The notes under the pieces are model-generated. The model ran no database searches and had not been told where the DNA came from. It saw only the letters and a list, made by a program, of their open reading frames with translations. Source: an uncultured Merdimonas sp. (GTDB taxonomy: Bacteria; Bacillota; Clostridia; Lachnospirales; Lachnospiraceae). From it: a stretch of 34,500 nucleotides of DNA. Location of the stretch: positions 1 to 34,500 of the forward strand of contig CALWAZ010000041.1 in the NCBI GenBank assembly GCA_944375725.1, read 5' to 3'. A program made the position numbers and the translations under genes. Shown here one piece after another: positions 32,958-34,500 of this stretch. Within the stretch, counting starts at the first letter, position 1, and each line of letters begins with the position of its first letter.

Positions 32958-33365
32958 TTAGCTTTTGCAGAATATCCACAGGCTAAATAGTGCTGTCAGT
33001 ATTCCCAACGCGCGTCCAATTCTGTTTGTCTTCACATAGCCAAACATGGCATAAGTCTCCGGCGTGCAGTAGGGAAAAAGGATAAGCGTGAGCCCCAGAA
33101 GGAACATACCAGTTCCCGTCATATAATGCCCCATGGAGCTTTCTGAAGCCTCCATAAACGCGCTGCCCAGCACCAGAAGCACGGAACAGACGATGCCGGC
33201 CGCAAACCACTTCATATTTTTTCTGACCTTCTGAAGAGCCTCTTTGTGCTTTTCCCTGCACTCAGCAGAGCAATAGGCTTCTGCCTCTTTCACCTGTTCT
33301 GAAAGATATTCACGTTTCCCCTCTAATTTCTTCCCGCAATAACTGCATATTTTCCTGGCAGCCAT
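32958..33365 (-). CDS. zinc-ribbon-like small membrane protein
   Basis: The 135-residue protein (MAARKICSYCGKKLEGK) carries four cysteines in a C-x2-C and C-x3-C pair (CSYC near 7-10, CSAEC near 32-36) that should bind zinc. Three hydrophobic stretches follow (about 52-70, 82-100 and 115-132). The function is unknown. The second ATG is preferred because AGGGGG lies 9 bases before it; an ATG six bases earlier is too close. It follows the LysR gene by 43 bases and may be co-transcribed with it. Confidence 0.72.
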   Translation of the reverse strand: MAARKICSYCGKKLEGKREYLSEQVKEAEAYCSAECREKHKEALQKVRKNMKWFAAGIVCSVLLVLGSAFMEASESSMGHYMTGTGMFLLGLTLILFPYCTPETYAMFGYVKTNRIGRALGILTALFSLWIFCKS

Positions 33366-33408
33366 TATCATCAGCCCCCTGTCATTCTTTTGAGAATCTG
33401 CTTCTGTA

Positions 33409-34275
33409 CTATTCGGCTTTCAGCTTTTCAAGAAACGCGGCGGCTACCTTGCCGGATACGGAAGCACGTTTCCATACCAGAGCGTGATGCAGTTCCAGAG
33501 GCGGATCAAGCAGCCGGAAGCAGACGCCCGGCTCCAGTCCGGCGGCAATATATTCCTCACTTGCCAGAAAACAGCCTAGGCCGCTCTGCACAAAGCCCGC
33601 CGGATTACTGTTGACCACATTATAAGTTGCCGCAATATTCATATGCTGTGGTTCTGTCTGCGCCCAGAGGGCAATCTTGCGCTGCAGCCCCTCCCGGCGG
33701 GGAAGGATCAGCGGCACCTGGCTGAGATCCTCCCGCTGAACCACAGATTTGCGGGCAAGGACGCAGTCACAGGGCATCAGCAGGCCCCAGCGGGCCGAAT
33801 CCTGCAGGGAACAGTATTCATATTTCACTTCATCAACCGGTTCCAGCAGGATAGCAAAATCCAGGCTTCCATGATCCAGACGTTCAATGACATCAATGGC
33901 ATCACTGGTATAAAAGCTGAACCTGACACCCGGATGTTCTGCCCGGAGCGCTGAAGCCGCCTGCAGTATTTTGGGAAGCGGCGCTCCGCCGATGGAGACC
34001 TCACCTGCAATTTCAGCTGTATCAAAGCCAAGCTCCCTTTCTGTTTTTTCAAACAAAGCTACCAGTTCTTCCGCGCGCCTCCGGAGCAGGACACCGTCCT
34101 CTGTCAGCGTGATTCTGCGTTTCCCTCGGATCAAGAGCTGTCTGCCCAGTTCTTTTTCCAGCTCTATAAGCTGTTTTGAAAGAGAAGACTGGGCCATATG
34201 CAGGCTTTCCGCTGCCCGTGTAATATTTTCTTCCCGTACTACAGCCAGAAAATTCCGTAGAATCCGAATATCCAT
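33409..34275 (-). CDS. LysR family transcriptional regulator
   Basis: The 288-residue protein has a LysR helix-turn-helix at about 1-60 (MDIRILRNFLAVVREENITR, AAESLHMAQSSLSKQLIELE) and an effector-binding domain of about 85-285. The start at 34275 is chosen because GGAGGTAAGG lies before it; the frame also opens at a weaker ATG 15 bases upstream. It diverges from a MATE exporter gene, and LysR proteins commonly control the divergent neighbour. The effector is unknown. Confidence 0.92.
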   Translation of the reverse strand: MDIRILRNFLAVVREENITRAAESLHMAQSSLSKQLIELEKELGRQLLIRGKRRITLTEDGVLLRRRAEELVALFEKTERELGFDTAEIAGEVSIGGAPLPKILQAASALRAEHPGVRFSFYTSDAIDVIERLDHGSLDFAILLEPVDEVKYEYCSLQDSARWGLLMPCDCVLARKSVVQREDLSQVPLILPRREGLQRKIALWAQTEPQHMNIAATYNVVNSNPAGFVQSGLGCFLASEEYIAAGLEPGVCFRLLDPPLELHHALVWKRASVSGKVAAAFLEKLKAE

Positions 34276-34356
34276 AGCCCTTACCTCCATTACTCTATTA
34301 CCCTGTTTCTATGGAATCATTCCTTTTAGCTATGATAAAGTATCGAATATCGGCAT

Positions 34357-34369
34357 TTGATAATATCAA
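34357..34369. promoter_or_regulatory. LysR-type T-N11-A operator candidate
   Basis: TTGATAATATCAA is a perfect 6-1-6 palindrome that fits T-N11-A. Its left arm is the -35 of the MATE promoter, so binding there would directly affect transcription. Confidence 0.5.
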
Positions 34370-34385
34370 CCAGCAGTTTTATACT
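34357..34385 (+). promoter_or_regulatory. sigma-A promoter of the MATE gene
   Basis: TTGATA, 17 bases, TATACT. The leader is about 32 nt. Confidence 0.7.
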
Positions 34386-34423
34386 GAATACTGGAAAAAC
34401 ACTAAGGAAAAGGGGAGTTATAA

Positions 34424-34500
34424 TTGAACACAAAAACCAGCCAGCATCAGCTGGATATGCTTCATGGTCCCATCTGGAATAAAATCCCGCAGTTTGCCCT
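34424..34500 (+). CDS. MATE family efflux transporter, 5' end only
   Basis: About 25 codons are in the window before the edge. The frame begins at TTG, 6 bases after GGGGAG, and reads MNTKTSQHQLDMLHGPIWNK, then IPQFAL. The LDMLHGPIWNKIPQFAL stretch matches the N-terminal motif of MATE-type multidrug and toxin exporters, just before the first membrane helix. The divergent LysR regulator and palindrome suggest ligand-controlled export. Confidence 0.75.
   Translation, partial: MNTKTSQHQLDMLHGPIWNKIPQFA

Noticed and set aside
1-34500. tRNA or rRNA genes, CRISPR arrays, insertion sequences, prophage
   Set aside because: None of the conserved sequences, repeat-spacer patterns or transposase/integrase proteins were seen; the window is gene-dense and regular.

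Overview
The window looks like a chromosomal stretch from a Gram-positive anaerobe of the Clostridia, most likely a Lachnospiraceae member (Blautia/Dorea-like). That placement rests on protein style, GGAGG-type ribosome binding sites, sigma-A promoters with 17-base spacers and moderate GC; it is inference, not a database match. I see no rRNA, tRNA, insertion sequence, prophage or CRISPR array. The region is mainly core metabolism with several small regulated accessory units.

Layout. 1-3734 (minus strand): the start of a Lys/Ala-rich protein, then a serine operon serC-serA-DUF1015 from one strong promoter. 3783-9897 (minus): leuB-ilvD-ilvB followed by a membrane-anchored L,D-transpeptidase, with a leuB promoter and a possible CodY box. 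9957-10960 (plus): a 28-codon upstream ORF overlapping a PdaA-like polysaccharide deacetylase, then a strong terminator. 10977-13079 (plus): a YtrA-type GntR regulator with an ABC ATPase and permease. 13088-13803 (minus): a DUF2089 regulator with a small membrane protein. 13861-15025 (plus): a Gfo/Idh/MocA oxidoreductase. 15039-17963 (minus): an NCS2 permease, a purine-type phosphoribosyltransferase and an S66 LD-carboxypeptidase. 18034-23748 (minus): a DUF819 membrane protein, a transglutaminase-like protein, a Sapep-type M20 dipeptidase and a dipeptide epimerase, behind a consensus promoter and a leader terminator. 23811-30054 (minus): gltB-gltD, glutamate synthase, with a good CodY-like palindrome upstream. 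30166-31914 (minus): an SGNH/SASA esterase and a CPBP protease. 31927-32884 (plus): a TPP riboswitch controlling thiT. 32958-34500: a zinc-ribbon membrane protein and a LysR regulator (minus), diverging from the start of a MATE exporter (plus).

How the genes work together. Serine, branched-chain amino acid and glutamate synthesis sit close together; two of the three units carry CodY-like sites, suggesting shared nutritional control. A second theme is peptidoglycan and peptide turnover: L,D-transpeptidase, PdaA-like deacetylase, S66 LD-carboxypeptidase, dipeptide epimerase, Sapep dipeptidase and a transglutaminase-fold protein.

The most interesting parts are the attenuator-like leader of the DUF819/transglutaminase/dipeptidase/epimerase operon, the uORF coupled to the deacetylase, the CodY-like box at gltB, and the DUF1015 gene fused by a one-base overlap to serA.
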